DNA of 64,000 nucleotides from Streptomyces narbonensis (GCF_014649015.1 NZ_BMSF01000009.1:1-64000), one strand, 5' to 3'; positions 8,999 through 17,325 are shown, numbered from the stretch's first letter. The notes: generated by a model from the letters alone, not told the origin. Numbers and translations: made by a program.

Positions 8999-9973
8999 TC
9001 AGCCGGTGAGGCAGCGGGCTCTGGCACGCACGAAGACCTCCTCCGCCAGGGCCCGGTCGTCCGGCCGGGCCGTGCGGTAGGCCCATGGCAGCGTCGCGTA
9101 GTACGGCCCGAGCGCTTGGAAGACGCGGGCGGCGTCGTCGAAGCGCAGGGCTCCGTAGAGGGCGTGGGCCAGGTGGTTCAGGTCGAGCAGGGAGGCCTCT
9201 TCGGTGGCACAGAAGAGGAACCAGGTGTCCAGGGCGCGCTCGGCGTCGCGTACCGCGTCCTCGGCGACCCAGTGAAGGTCCAGGGCGCGCTCGTGGCCGC
9301 GCTCGCGCCGGTAGCGCTCGACCCGCACGTAGAGCGGCAAGGCGTGCAGGGCGGAGCCGACGGGAGCGGAAGTGGAGGCCCACTGGGCGTAGTTGACGGC
9401 CTCGGAGATCGGGCCGGGGTTGCGGGCGTAGACGCACTGGAGCATGCGGTGGTGTGCTTCGCGGTTGTACGGGTCGCGCTTCTCCGCCTCGGCGAGCAGC
9501 CCCCACGGGCCGGGGGCCAGCATGGGGGCCGGCGGGGAGAGCCGGTGCTCGGCCATCCGCTGGCGGCCGTCGAGGGCGGCGAGGGCGAGGAGGCCGACCC
9601 AGGGCACGGGGTCGGCGGGGGCCAGTTCGGCGGCCTCGCGGCACCCGGTCCAGGCCTCCTGCCAGAGTTCGCGGGTACGGGCGTGGCCGGCGCGGTGGGC
9701 GCGGACGGCCCGCTCGACGGCGACGCGGCTGTGCATCACGGTGGCGGGGATGCTGCCGGGCTGTTCGGTGCGCCAGGCGTGGACGACGTCGGTGCCGGCG
9801 GCGACGGCGGCGAGGACCTGGGTGCGCCGGGTCCAGCCGTCCCATCCGGAGGTCTCGTCGAGCAGGCGGGCCATGGCCACCCAGCGGCCGGTGCGCAGGT
9901 CCTGGACGGCGTTGCGCAGGGCGTGGTCGTGTCCCGCGGGGTGGTAGACGGGCCGGAAACCCTGTGCGGCCAT
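8999..9973 (-). CDS. Conserved hypothetical helical protein (TPR-like)
   Basis: 324 residues, not recognised as a named family. It is rich in Ala, Arg and Trp with many amphipathic helices (LRNAVQDLRTGRWVAMARLLDE, AERALDTWFLFCATEEASLLDL, FDDAARVFQALGPYY) spaced like tetratricopeptide-type repeats. It has no signal peptide or membrane segment, so it is probably a cytoplasmic helical-repeat protein. The ATG start has no ribosome-binding site of its own. Instead a 9-codon reading frame with a good site ends in TGATG overlapping this start, so translation is probably coupled. Same strand as the permease gene downstream, with 210 bp of G-rich sequence between. Confidence 0.6.
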   Translation of the reverse strand: MAAQGFRPVYHPAGHDHALRNAVQDLRTGRWVAMARLLDETSGWDGWTRRTQVLAAVAAGTDVVHAWRTEQPGSIPATVMHSRVAVERAVRAHRAGHARTRELWQEAWTGCREAAELAPADPVPWVGLLALAALDGRQRMAEHRLSPPAPMLAPGPWGLLAEAEKRDPYNREAHHRMLQCVYARNPGPISEAVNYAQWASTSAPVGSALHALPLYVRVERYRRERGHERALDLHWVAEDAVRDAERALDTWFLFCATEEASLLDLNHLAHALYGALRFDDAARVFQALGPYYATLPWAYRTARPDDRALAEEVFVRARARCLTG

Positions 9974-10002
9974 CAGGGGGTGGGGCCTGGTGTGGGTGAC
10001 AT
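9973..10002 (-). CDS. Nine-residue upstream ORF coupled to the next gene
   Basis: The peptide reads MSPTPGPTP. It starts at an ATG preceded by GAGGAAGC and its TGA overlaps the ATG of the following hypothetical gene (TGATG). The downstream gene lacks its own ribosome-binding site, so this uORF probably loads ribosomes for it. Four prolines and no other feature; a regulatory or merely initiating role is inferred. Confidence 0.4.
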   Translation of the reverse strand: MSPTPGPTP

Positions 10003-10080
10003 GCTTCCTCGGTGGATGGAGGGGGGTGGTCAGTCCCCCGACGGCCTTCCTGCCGTTGATCGGCGATCACTATAGAGGGC

Positions 10081-10096
10081 ACTGGACGCGACCAGT
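10081..10096. promoter_or_regulatory. Palindromic operator candidate in divergent promoter region
   Basis: ACTGGACGCGACCAGT is a near-perfect palindrome (7 of 8 base pairs) and agrees at 12 of 16 positions with the DasR/HutC-type site ACTGGTCTAGACCACT. It lies in the 303-bp gap between the divergent helical-protein gene and the kinase operon. Immediately to its right (10103-10113) is TTCTCGGTGAC, identical to a unit of the repeat array at 34.8 kb. Confidence 0.4.
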
Positions 10097-10276
10097 CCAC
10101 TCTTCTCGGTGACGGTAACTATTAAGACAGCGACCGAATTTGACTTACTGTCAGTCACGGGGGGTCGACCTGACGGTGTCACTCGCCGACGCTTGACGCG
10201 GGCCGCGGGCGGCGGCACCCTGACCCTTTTCGGTGATCGGACGATCACGTTCCGATCCGGCGACGGGGGCAGTGGG

Positions 10277-11818
10277 ATGACGGGCGGTCCGGTACTCGCC
10301 GTGGACCAGGGAACGTCGGGCACCAAGGCGCTCGTCCTCTGCCCGGAGCGCGGGGTGATCGGCACCGGCACGGCTCCCGTCCGGCCCCGCTACCTCCCCG
10401 GCGGCCTCGTCGAGGTCGACCCCCGTGAGCTGTACGGCTCCGTCGTCGCGGCCGGGCGGGCGGCGCTGGCCGAGGCCGGGACCACGGTCACGGCCGTGGG
10501 CCTCGCCAATCAGGGCGAGACGGTGCTCGCCTGGGACCCGGCCACGGGCGATCCCCTGACGGACGCGCTGGTCTGGCAGGACCGCAGGGCCGCCTCCGTC
10601 TGCGACGGACTCGCCGACCACGCCGAGCTGTTGCACCGGCTGACCGGTCTGCCCGTGGACCCCTACTTCGCCGCGCCCAAGATGGCCTGGATCCGCCGTC
10701 ACGCCACCGGCGCCGGGGTGGTCACCACCAGCGACGCCTGGCTCGTCCACCGGCTGACGGGCGCCTTCGTCACCGACGCCGCCACCGCCGGACGCACCGG
10801 ACTGCTCGATCCGGACACGGTCGCGTGGTCGGAGACGGCCCTCGACCTGTACGGCCTGGGCGGCGAGCGGCTGCCCCGGGTGGTGGACTGCGACACCCCG
10901 GTCGGCACCACGACGGCCTTCGGCCCGCCGCTGCCGCTGACCGGCCTGCTGGTCGACCAGCAGGCCGCCCTGCTCGCGCAGAGCGCGAGCGAGCCGTCCG
11001 CGGCCAAGTGCACGTACGGCACGGGCGCCTTCCTTCTCGCGCGGACCGGGCCGGAGCCCCGGCGCGGCACCTCGGGCCTGGTGAGCTGTGTCGCCTGGCG
11101 GCTGGGCGGACACGTCGAGCACTGCCTGGACGGCCAGGTGTACACGGTGGCCTCGGCCGTCCGCTGGCTCACCGACCTGGGCGTCCTCGCCGGCGCCGAG
11201 GAGATCGACACGGTCGGCGGCGGCGTGCCGGACACCGGCGGGGTCACCTTCGTACCCGCGCTGGCCGGCCTCGCCGCGCCGTGGTGGCGGGGAGACGTGC
11301 GCGGCTCGCTCACCGGCCTCGGCCTGGACACCTCCCCCGGCCATCTGGTGCGCGCGCTGTGCGAGGGGATCGCCGCGCAGGTGGTGGAGCTCGCCGCGGC
11401 GGTCGCCGCCGACCGGGGAGCGCCGCTGACCTCGCTGCGCGCCGACGGGGGCCTGACCCGGTCGGCGCTGCTCATACAGACCCAGGCCGACCTGCTGCAA
11501 CTCCCCGTCGAGGTGGCGTCGTCACCCGATGCCACGGCTCTCGGAGTGGGCGCGGTGGCCCGCCTCGGCCTCCACCCGGGTCTCGCGCTGCACGAGGCGG
11601 TGCCGGAGTGGAAACCCTCGGCCGTCTACGAGCCCCGGATCGACGCCGACGAGGCCGCCGCACGCCTGGCCGCGTTCCGCGCGGAGGTGGCGTCGCTGAT
11701 CGACCGCGGCGGGGCGGGGGGCGCGGGCGGTGCCGGGAGCACGGCGGGCGCCGGGAGTGTCGCGGGCGCTGGGAGTGCCGCAGGCACGGGCGCCGCGGGC
11801 GCTGGGAGTGCCGGGTGA
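10277..11818 (+). CDS. FGGY family carbohydrate/glycerol kinase
   Basis: 513 residues. FGGY kinases phosphorylate glycerol or sugars with ATP. Seen: the N-terminal phosphate-1 motif LAVDQGTSGTKALVL, VGLANQGETVLAWD, ALVWQDRRA, and the C-terminal adenosine region with ALCEGIAAQVVELA, LRADGGLTRSALLIQTQADLL and ATALGVGAVARLG. The last roughly 36 residues are an Ala/Gly tail (GGAGGAGS, AGAGSVAGAGSAAG) encoded by a short tandem repeat and absent from usual family members. The open frame extends to 10109 but the ATG at 10277 gives the normal FGGY start; its purine-rich GGGGGCAGTGGG leader is a weak ribosome-binding site. The stop overlaps the next start (GTGA), so it is the first gene of a three-gene operon. 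Glycerol is the likeliest substrate, given the glycerol-3-phosphate-dehydrogenase-like partners. Confidence 0.82.
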   Translation: MTGGPVLAVDQGTSGTKALVLCPERGVIGTGTAPVRPRYLPGGLVEVDPRELYGSVVAAGRAALAEAGTTVTAVGLANQGETVLAWDPATGDPLTDALVWQDRRAASVCDGLADHAELLHRLTGLPVDPYFAAPKMAWIRRHATGAGVVTTSDAWLVHRLTGAFVTDAATAGRTGLLDPDTVAWSETALDLYGLGGERLPRVVDCDTPVGTTTAFGPPLPLTGLLVDQQAALLAQSASEPSAAKCTYGTGAFLLARTGPEPRRGTSGLVSCVAWRLGGHVEHCLDGQVYTVASAVRWLTDLGVLAGAEEIDTVGGGVPDTGGVTFVPALAGLAAPWWRGDVRGSLTGLGLDTSPGHLVRALCEGIAAQVVELAAAVAADRGAPLTSLRADGGLTRSALLIQTQADLLQLPVEVASSPDATALGVGAVARLGLHPGLALHEAVPEWKPSAVYEPRIDADEAAARLAAFRAEVASLIDRGGAGGAGGAGSTAGAGSVAGAGSAAGTGAAGAGSAG

Positions 11819-13233
11819 CCGTCACCCGTACCGGCCCGTTGCCCACCGGCCCCGAGGCCGAGTACGACGTCGTGGTCGTCGGCGCGGGGGTCGTCGGCTG
11901 TGCCATCGCGCGCGCTCTCGCCCGGCACCCGCTGCGGGTCGCTCTCGTGGAGGCCGCGCACGACGTCGGCGACGGTACGTCGAAGGCCAACACGGCCATC
12001 CTGCACACCGGTTTCGACGCCGCGCCGGGCACGCTCGAAGCCCGGCTGGTCCGCGAAGGGCATCGGCTGCTCGGCGCGTTCGCCGGCGAGGCGGGCATTC
12101 CCGTGGAGCCGCTCGGCGCGCTCCTCGTCGCCTGGGACGAGCAGCAGCGGGCCACGCTCCCCCGCCTCGCGGAGAAGGCGGAGCGCAACGGCCACCTCGC
12201 CACCCGGCTGCTCTCGGCCGAGGAACTAAGCTCACGAGAACCGCATGTGGGGCCGGGCGCGCTGGCGGCGCTCGCCGTCCCGGGCGAGTCGGTGATCTGC
12301 TCGTGGACGACGACCCTCGCGTACGCGACGCAGGCCGTGCGGTCCGGGGTCGACCTGCATCTCGGCTGCCGGGTGGAGCAGGTCCGTACGGGCGATCCCT
12401 GGCACCGGCTCGTCACCCGGCGCGGAGTGCTGAGGACCCGGCACCTGGTCAACGCCTGCGGGCTCCACGCGGACGCCTTCGACGCGCTGCTGGACCGCCG
12501 CGACTTCACCGTCACCCCGCGCCGGGGCCAGCTGCTCGTCTTCGACAAGTTCGCCCGCGACCTGGTCCGGCACATCCTCCTTCCCGTGCCAGGGCCGCTC
12601 GGCAAGGGCGTGCTCGTCTCGCCCACGGTGTACGGGAACGTCATGCTCGGGCCCACCGCCGAGGACCTCGACGACAAGACCGCCACCGGCACGACGGCCG
12701 AGGGTCTTGCCGGGCTCCGCGAGCAGGGCGGCCGGATCGTGCCCGCGCTGCTCGACGAGGAGGTCACGGCGGTCTACGCGGGCCTGCGCGCCGCCACGGG
12801 ACAGGAGGACTACCGGTGCGCGGCCCACCCCGCGCTCCGGTACGTCACCGTGGGCGGGATCCGCTCCACCGGGCTCTCCGCCTCCCTGGCGCTCGCCGAC
12901 CACGTGCTGGGGCTCCTCGCCGACTGCGGTCTCGAACCCGGTCCGGAACGCCCGCTCGCCCCGGTCCGCATGCCCAATCTCGGCGAGGCCTTCCGCCGCC
13001 CGTACCGCGACGCCGAACTGATCGCGCGGGACCCGGACTTCGGGGTGATCGTCTGCCACTGCGAACGCGTGACGCGCGGCGAGATCAGGGCCGCCTACGC
13101 GTCGGAGATCCCTCCGGCGGGCCCTGACGGACTGCGGCGCCGGACGCGCGCCCGGGGCGGACGGTGCCAGGGGAACTTCTGCGGCGCCGAGCTACGGGCA
13201 CTGAGCGAGGAGTACGGGAAGGGGGCCCGGTGA
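11815..13233 (+). CDS. FAD-dependent glycerol-3-phosphate dehydrogenase-like oxidoreductase (GlpA type)
   Basis: 472 residues, GTG start overlapping the kinase stop (GTGA). A DAO-type FAD fold opens with VVVVGAGVVGCAIARALAR near residue 20 and continues with SKANTAILHTGFD. The C-terminal 90 residues form a BFD-like [2Fe-2S] domain, with cysteines in CHCERVTRGEI and CQGNFC, as in anaerobic glycerol-3-phosphate dehydrogenase subunit A and its actinobacterial relatives. It would oxidise glycerol 3-phosphate (or a related alpha-hydroxy acid) made by the upstream kinase and pass electrons to the next protein. The stop overlaps the following start (GTGA), so the three proteins are made in fixed proportion. 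No membrane segment. Confidence 0.82.
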   Translation: MTVTRTGPLPTGPEAEYDVVVVGAGVVGCAIARALARHPLRVALVEAAHDVGDGTSKANTAILHTGFDAAPGTLEARLVREGHRLLGAFAGEAGIPVEPLGALLVAWDEQQRATLPRLAEKAERNGHLATRLLSAEELSSREPHVGPGALAALAVPGESVICSWTTTLAYATQAVRSGVDLHLGCRVEQVRTGDPWHRLVTRRGVLRTRHLVNACGLHADAFDALLDRRDFTVTPRRGQLLVFDKFARDLVRHILLPVPGPLGKGVLVSPTVYGNVMLGPTAEDLDDKTATGTTAEGLAGLREQGGRIVPALLDEEVTAVYAGLRAATGQEDYRCAAHPALRYVTVGGIRSTGLSASLALADHVLGLLADCGLEPGPERPLAPVRMPNLGEAFRRPYRDAELIARDPDFGVIVCHCERVTRGEIRAAYASEIPPAGPDGLRRRTRARGGRCQGNFCGAELRALSEEYGKGAR

Positions 13234-14459
13234 ACCGCGTGGTCGACGTACTCGTGGTGGGCGCGGGACCCGCCGGGCTCGCCGCCGCCGCGCGGCTCGC
13301 GGCGGCGGGCGCGGGGCGGGTCGAGGTGCTGGAGCGTGAGCACACGGCCGGCGGCGTACCGCGGTACTGCGGGCACCCGGGGTTCGGCGCGGACCGCCGG
13401 GGGCGGCCGCTGGACGGTCCGGCGTACGCGCGCCGCGCGCTCCGTGCGGCGCTCCGCTCCGGCGCCGTCGTCCGGACCGGGGTCTCCGCCACGGGCTGGG
13501 CCGGGCCGCTCGCCCTGGACGTGACGGCTCCGACCGGACTCGAACGGATCCGGGCGCACGCCGTGGTCCTCGCGACAGGGGTGCGCGAACGTCCGCGCAG
13601 CGCCCGGCTCGTGCCGGGCTCACGGCCGGCCGGGGTGCTGACGACGGGCGAACTCCTGCGGACGGCAGGGATGTTCGAGGGCGACCGAAGGGCCCTGAGG
13701 TCGCACCTCGGACGGCGTGCGGTGGTCGTCGGCGGTGAGCCGGTGGCCCGGCACGCGGCAGGGGCGTTGCGCACGGCGGGCGTGGAGGTGGCGGCGGTCG
13801 TCACCGAACTCCCCTTCCCAGCGCGGGGTTTCGGTGCCGTACCCGTCCTCACGTGGACGTCGGTGGTCGAGCTGCTGGGGCGGGGGCGGCTGACCGGGGT
13901 CTCGGTCCGGGGGCGGGACGGGCGGACGTCCGTGCTGCGCTGCGACACCGTGGTGTTCACCGGCGACTGGATCCCCGACCACGAGCTGGCCCGGGCCCGG
14001 GGTCTCGCACTCGCGCCGGGGACCCGTGGGCCCGTCACGGACGGCGCGTACCGCACGGCCGAGCCGGGGGTCTTCGCCGTCGGCAACCTCCTGCACGGGG
14101 TGGAACCGGCGCAGGTGGCCGCCGCCGAGGGCCGCAAGGCCGCCGACGCGGTCCTCGACCTGCTCGCCGGCCGGGCCGGTCCACCCGCGGGAGTGCCGGT
14201 GCTGACGGCAGGACCCCTGCGGTGGGTGACACCGGGGCTCCTCGGCCCGGCACCCGCCGCCCCCTTGCTCGTACGGCCGGACCGGCGGCTCGTACGACCG
14301 CTCCTGACCGTCGCCCAGGACGGCTCGCCGCTCCGGCGGGCGCGGTTGCGCGGGGAGCCTGCGCCCTGGCGGTCGGTGCGGCTGGGGCCGGAGTGGACAC
14401 GCGGCGTGGATCCGGCGGGCGGCCCGGTGGTGGTCGGCGCGGAGGAGTACGCACCGTAG
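13230..14459 (+). CDS. NAD(P)/FAD-dependent oxidoreductase, GlpB/HcnB-like partner
   Basis: 409 residues, GTG start overlapping the upstream stop. The N-terminal dinucleotide-binding motif DVLVVGAGPAGLAAAARLA is followed by GGVPRYCGHPGFG, LATGVRERPRSARLVPGSRP, a second nucleotide-binding region RRAVVVGGEPVARHAAGAL and the closing GVFAVGNLLHGVEPAQVAAAEG. This is the architecture of the pyridine-nucleotide subunit that pairs with GlpA-like proteins; it probably moves electrons between the FAD/[2Fe-2S] protein and a carrier. No GlpC-type membrane anchor or DUF1667 gene follows, although such proteins accompany some related operons; the NUDIX gene downstream is separated by 24 bp. Confidence 0.8.
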   Translation: MNRVVDVLVVGAGPAGLAAAARLAAAGAGRVEVLEREHTAGGVPRYCGHPGFGADRRGRPLDGPAYARRALRAALRSGAVVRTGVSATGWAGPLALDVTAPTGLERIRAHAVVLATGVRERPRSARLVPGSRPAGVLTTGELLRTAGMFEGDRRALRSHLGRRAVVVGGEPVARHAAGALRTAGVEVAAVVTELPFPARGFGAVPVLTWTSVVELLGRGRLTGVSVRGRDGRTSVLRCDTVVFTGDWIPDHELARARGLALAPGTRGPVTDGAYRTAEPGVFAVGNLLHGVEPAQVAAAEGRKAADAVLDLLAGRAGPPAGVPVLTAGPLRWVTPGLLGPAPAAPLLVRPDRRLVRPLLTVAQDGSPLRRARLRGEPAPWRSVRLGPEWTRGVDPAGGPVVVGAEEYAP

Positions 14460-14483
14460 GAACATTCCGTCAGACTGTCCCGT

Positions 14484-14960
14484 ATGCCGGACAAACGCAG
14501 CGCGGGTCTCCTGGTCTTCCGTCACACGGCGGCCGGGGGTGTCGAAGTCCTCATCGGCCACATGGGCGGGCCCTTCTGGGCCTCCAAGGAGCAGGCGGCG
14601 TGGTCGATCCCCAAGGGGGAGTACGAGCCGGACGAGGCTCCCGAGGTGGCGGCGCGGCGGGAGTTCCTGGAGGAACTGGGACTCCCGGCGCCCGAGGGCA
14701 CGTGGATCGACCTCGGGGAGGCCCGACAGCGCAGCGGGAAGCTCGTCACGGTCTGGGCGGTCGAGGGCGAGGTCGACCTGGAGGCGGTGGTGCCCGGCAC
14801 CTTCACCTTGGAGTGGCCACCCCGGTCCGGCACCCACCAGGAGTTCCCGGAGATCGACCGGGTCGGCTGGTTCGCCCCGGGCGAGGCCGCTCCGCTGCTC
14901 GTCGCCGGACAGCGGGTCTTCCTGGACCGGCTGACAGGACATCTGGGCATGCCGGCCTAG
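14484..14960 (+). CDS. NUDIX hydrolase
   Basis: 158 residues. The Nudix box GEYEPDEAPEVAARREFLEE followed by LGL matches GX5EX7REUXEEXGU, giving the metal-binding helix that cleaves nucleoside-diphosphate-linked compounds. The opening SAGLLVFRHTAAGGVEVLIGHMGGPFW and AWSIPKGEY resemble Nudix proteins often annotated as NTP pyrophosphohydrolases or diadenosine polyphosphate hydrolases. The substrate is not predictable. No clear ribosome-binding site precedes the ATG. It follows the oxidoreductase operon by 24 bp, so some co-transcription is possible. Confidence 0.85.
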   Translation: MPDKRSAGLLVFRHTAAGGVEVLIGHMGGPFWASKEQAAWSIPKGEYEPDEAPEVAARREFLEELGLPAPEGTWIDLGEARQRSGKLVTVWAVEGEVDLEAVVPGTFTLEWPPRSGTHQEFPEIDRVGWFAPGEAAPLLVAGQRVFLDRLTGHLGMPA

Positions 14961-15046
14961 GCCGTGTTGGGGAAGTTGCCGGTGCGTCGAGTGGACCGTC
15001 CGGGGAAGTCCCGGGCGGTCACGACGTTCGAACTGCCACGAACTCA

Positions 15047-15072
15047 CCGGGGCCTGGGGAGCTTCGCCCCGG
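15047..15072. terminator. Hairpin between convergent NUDIX and MarR genes
   Basis: Arms CCGGGGC / GCCCCGG with a 12-nt loop, 12 bp beyond the MarR stop. A plausible terminator, weaker than others in the window. Confidence 0.5.
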
Positions 15073-15084
15073 GATCACGGCCTG

Positions 15085-15552
15085 TCAGGCGACAGGACCG
15101 CCCGCATTGAGGATCAGCCGCTGGAGCACCTTCAGCGTGGTGACGTAGTCCTTGTCGTCGATGCCCTCGTGGAGGGCGGCGCGGATCGCGGGGGAGTTGC
15201 GCGCGAGGTCGACGCGGGCCTGTTCTCCCTCCGCGGTGAGCCACAGCCGGTCCTCGTCGTCGCGGGTCAGCCAGCCGCGCTCCAGAAGCGCTTCGGCCTC
15301 CACCGCCAAATCGTCCTCGGGCCGGATGTAGGAGGCCATGGCCTTCCGTAGCTCGAACAGGCTCATCCCCGCGCCGTCGGGCGAGATGTCGTTCACCGAC
15401 AGGTTGCGCAGCAGCCAGAATTGGGGCTGGGTGAAGCCCTTCTCGGCCTGCCGGGCACGGGTGTACGCGATGAGCGCCTCGTAGGCGACACCGGTCCAGT
15501 ACGCGGCGGGCTGCCCGGCGAGTTGGGCGTCGGAGATCTGTTGGGTCGTCAT
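15085..15552 (-). CDS. MarR family transcriptional regulator
   Basis: 155 residues with the MarR winged-helix layout: dimerising helix ALIAYTRARQAEKGFTQPQFWLL, recognition helix region GAGMSLFELRKAMASYI, wing WLTRDDEDRLWLTAEGEQA and a C-terminal dimer helix. The only cysteine-free, short form of the family; no ligand can be inferred. A perfect 23-bp palindrome 48-70 bp upstream is the obvious candidate operator for autoregulation and for control of the divergent gene at 15772. Confidence 0.85.
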   Translation of the reverse strand: MTTQQISDAQLAGQPAAYWTGVAYEALIAYTRARQAEKGFTQPQFWLLRNLSVNDISPDGAGMSLFELRKAMASYIRPEDDLAVEAEALLERGWLTRDDEDRLWLTAEGEQARVDLARNSPAIRAALHEGIDDKDYVTTLKVLQRLILNAGGPVA

Positions 15553-15599
15553 GAGATGTTCCCTCCCGGCACTTCAGCGTGGAGCCCGCATGTCGTGCG

Positions 15600-15622
15600 G
15601 GTCATACGGAGACCGTATGACC
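15600..15622. promoter_or_regulatory. Perfect 23-bp palindrome, probable MarR operator
   Basis: GGTCATACGG - AGA - CCGTATGACC has perfect 10-bp arms. It sits in the divergent gap between the MarR gene (start 15552) and the unknown gene at 15772. The perfect symmetry and length fit a dimeric repressor site; binding by the adjacent MarR protein is inferred. Confidence 0.6.
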
Positions 15623-15771
15623 TCAAGTGCGGTTGAGGGCAAGCAGATGATCTTCACGACGACCGCCGGCACGGCGACGAGGCACTGGGTCGCCTCGAAG
15701 CGGACCGTGAGCCTGCCGAACCGGGCGACACTTCACACCGCACCTTCCATGCACTCACGGAGTGTGATGAT

Positions 15772-16368
15772 ATGCTACTCACCGTGACAATGGAGCCCGA
15801 GGGCATCCCTCGACACCTCACCAACGCGCCCAATCGCGTCTACTACTTCGACATCGGAACCGGCACCTGGCACGGAAAAGCCACCTTCCGCGTCACCTCC
15901 TGGCGTCGCCTCAGGCGCAGCCGCATCGGGTTGACGAACAAGCTGCTCGTGACCGCGATGCATGTCGTCGAGCGGCTCACCGGTGCGCCGAAGCAGGAGT
16001 CGACGATCGTGGCGAAGCCGAACGAGGGCGAGTTCGGTCAGGCCGACAACGTGGTCAGGATCTCCAAGTTCGGCGTGACCCTGTACCTCCTGGAAGAGCG
16101 GTACGTACTGCACAGCGACGGAATCGGAGTCACCGTGCTCGGCGACGAGAGGCTCGGACCCGTGCCGCGCCTGCTCACGCGGTCCTTCACCTACTCCGCG
16201 GAGATCCGCGACGAGGGGATGGCCGCGACCTACCTCATGCCGCTGCTCGGAGCCATGTGGACCGCGGACTACCGGGTCGCACCCGACCGCCAGAGCCTCT
16301 TCGCGGAACTGGTGTGCGACTGGGGCAGGGCGACCGAGGAAACCCGCCTGATCAGCGCGCCGGCCTAG
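15772..16368 (+). CDS. Hypothetical protein
   Basis: 198 residues, unrecognised. The N-terminal third (RVYYFDIGTGTWHGKATFRV) and the centre (NVVRISKFGVTLYLLEERYVLHSDGIGVTVLGDERLG) look like a beta-rich, lipocalin-like or START-like fold. LVTAMHVVERLTG and TYLMPLLGAMWTADYRV are mixed. No signal peptide. The ATG at 15772 has GGAG about 11 bp upstream; in-frame GTG 15784 and ATG 15790 are alternatives without a site. Codon third positions are somewhat less GC-biased than in neighbours. It is followed after 23 bp by a DUF5995-like gene, so the two probably form an operon, perhaps under the MarR protein. Confidence 0.6.
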   Translation: MLLTVTMEPEGIPRHLTNAPNRVYYFDIGTGTWHGKATFRVTSWRRLRRSRIGLTNKLLVTAMHVVERLTGAPKQESTIVAKPNEGEFGQADNVVRISKFGVTLYLLEERYVLHSDGIGVTVLGDERLGPVPRLLTRSFTYSAEIRDEGMAATYLMPLLGAMWTADYRVAPDRQSLFAELVCDWGRATEETRLISAPA

Positions 16369-16391
16369 CGGGCGGCAGGAACACACTCCCG

Positions 16392-17222
16392 ATGACCGCC
16401 GAGTTCATGATCCCCGCCGCAAAGGTCACCCTGGTCGCCGAGTTGCTCGCCGACCGGGTCAGGCAGTACGAGACCGCACAGGATCACCGGGCCGCGTTCG
16501 CCTACACCTACTACCGCCTCACGACGACGCTCGCCACGGGCCTGGACACGGGCACCCCCGCGTTCAGCGACCCGCCGTGGGTCGCCGAGCTGTGCGAGAC
16601 GCTCGCATCGGCCTACTTCAGGGCCATGGACAGCATCGACGCATGGCTGGCAGGACGATCCGGCGGCTCCACCGGCGAACTCCAGCCCGACGACCTGCCG
16701 GACTCCATCCCTCGGCCATGGCGAGACGTCTTCGCCGCTTCGAGCTTCCGGCACTCCTACATGCTGGAGGACGTGCTCTTCTCGATGATGGCCCACATGT
16801 CGTACGACTTGCCCGAGGCGTTGCGGCACATGGCGACGTCCACGGGCGACCGCGGCCGCATCGCCGACTTCCACCGCATGAACGAGCTGCTGGCGTCCTG
16901 TATCGACGTGGTCCAGGACGACCTTTCGTCCAGGTACCTTCACGGGCTCAGTTCTCTGGACAGGCTGTTCACCCGTAGTGACGAACTGTTGACCAATTAC
17001 GGGATCCGGGTCGCACGGGGCTTGGCCTGGTTCAACTGCGACAGACTCCTGGACCCGGATGCGACCGAGGAAGCCTCGCGGTCGATCGGCAGGAGCACCG
17101 CCGCGCTCATCTCCGAAATCCGCTCCCCCGGCGACTGGAAACTGCGCTCCGGCCTGTGGATCCTGCGGAGGTTGATTCCCGACCGCCGGCACTGGCCCAC
17201 GCCCGGTACGCCCCTCGTGTAG
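16392..17222 (+). CDS. DUF5995-like protein
   Basis: 276 residues, mostly alpha-helical, resembling actinobacterial DUF5995 proteins. The conserved patches are PRPWRDVFAAS, MAHMSYDLPEALRH (a His near a DLP motif), DRGRIADFHRMNELLASCID and LSSLDRLF. No enzymatic role is known. No signal peptide or membrane segment. It lies 23 bp after the gene at 15772 on the same strand and probably shares its transcript. A weak CAGGAAC precedes the ATG at some distance. Confidence 0.6.
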   Translation: MTAEFMIPAAKVTLVAELLADRVRQYETAQDHRAAFAYTYYRLTTTLATGLDTGTPAFSDPPWVAELCETLASAYFRAMDSIDAWLAGRSGGSTGELQPDDLPDSIPRPWRDVFAASSFRHSYMLEDVLFSMMAHMSYDLPEALRHMATSTGDRGRIADFHRMNELLASCIDVVQDDLSSRYLHGLSSLDRLFTRSDELLTNYGIRVARGLAWFNCDRLLDPDATEEASRSIGRSTAALISEIRSPGDWKLRSGLWILRRLIPDRRHWPTPGTPLV

Positions 17223-17325
17223 ACGGCGCCCCCTGGTCCGGCGATCCCACGGGACGGCCCTGAACCCCATTGTCAGACCCGTGCGAGAGGGTGGTGGGCG
17301 TAGACCTGTCGAGAGGGAGCCCGAC

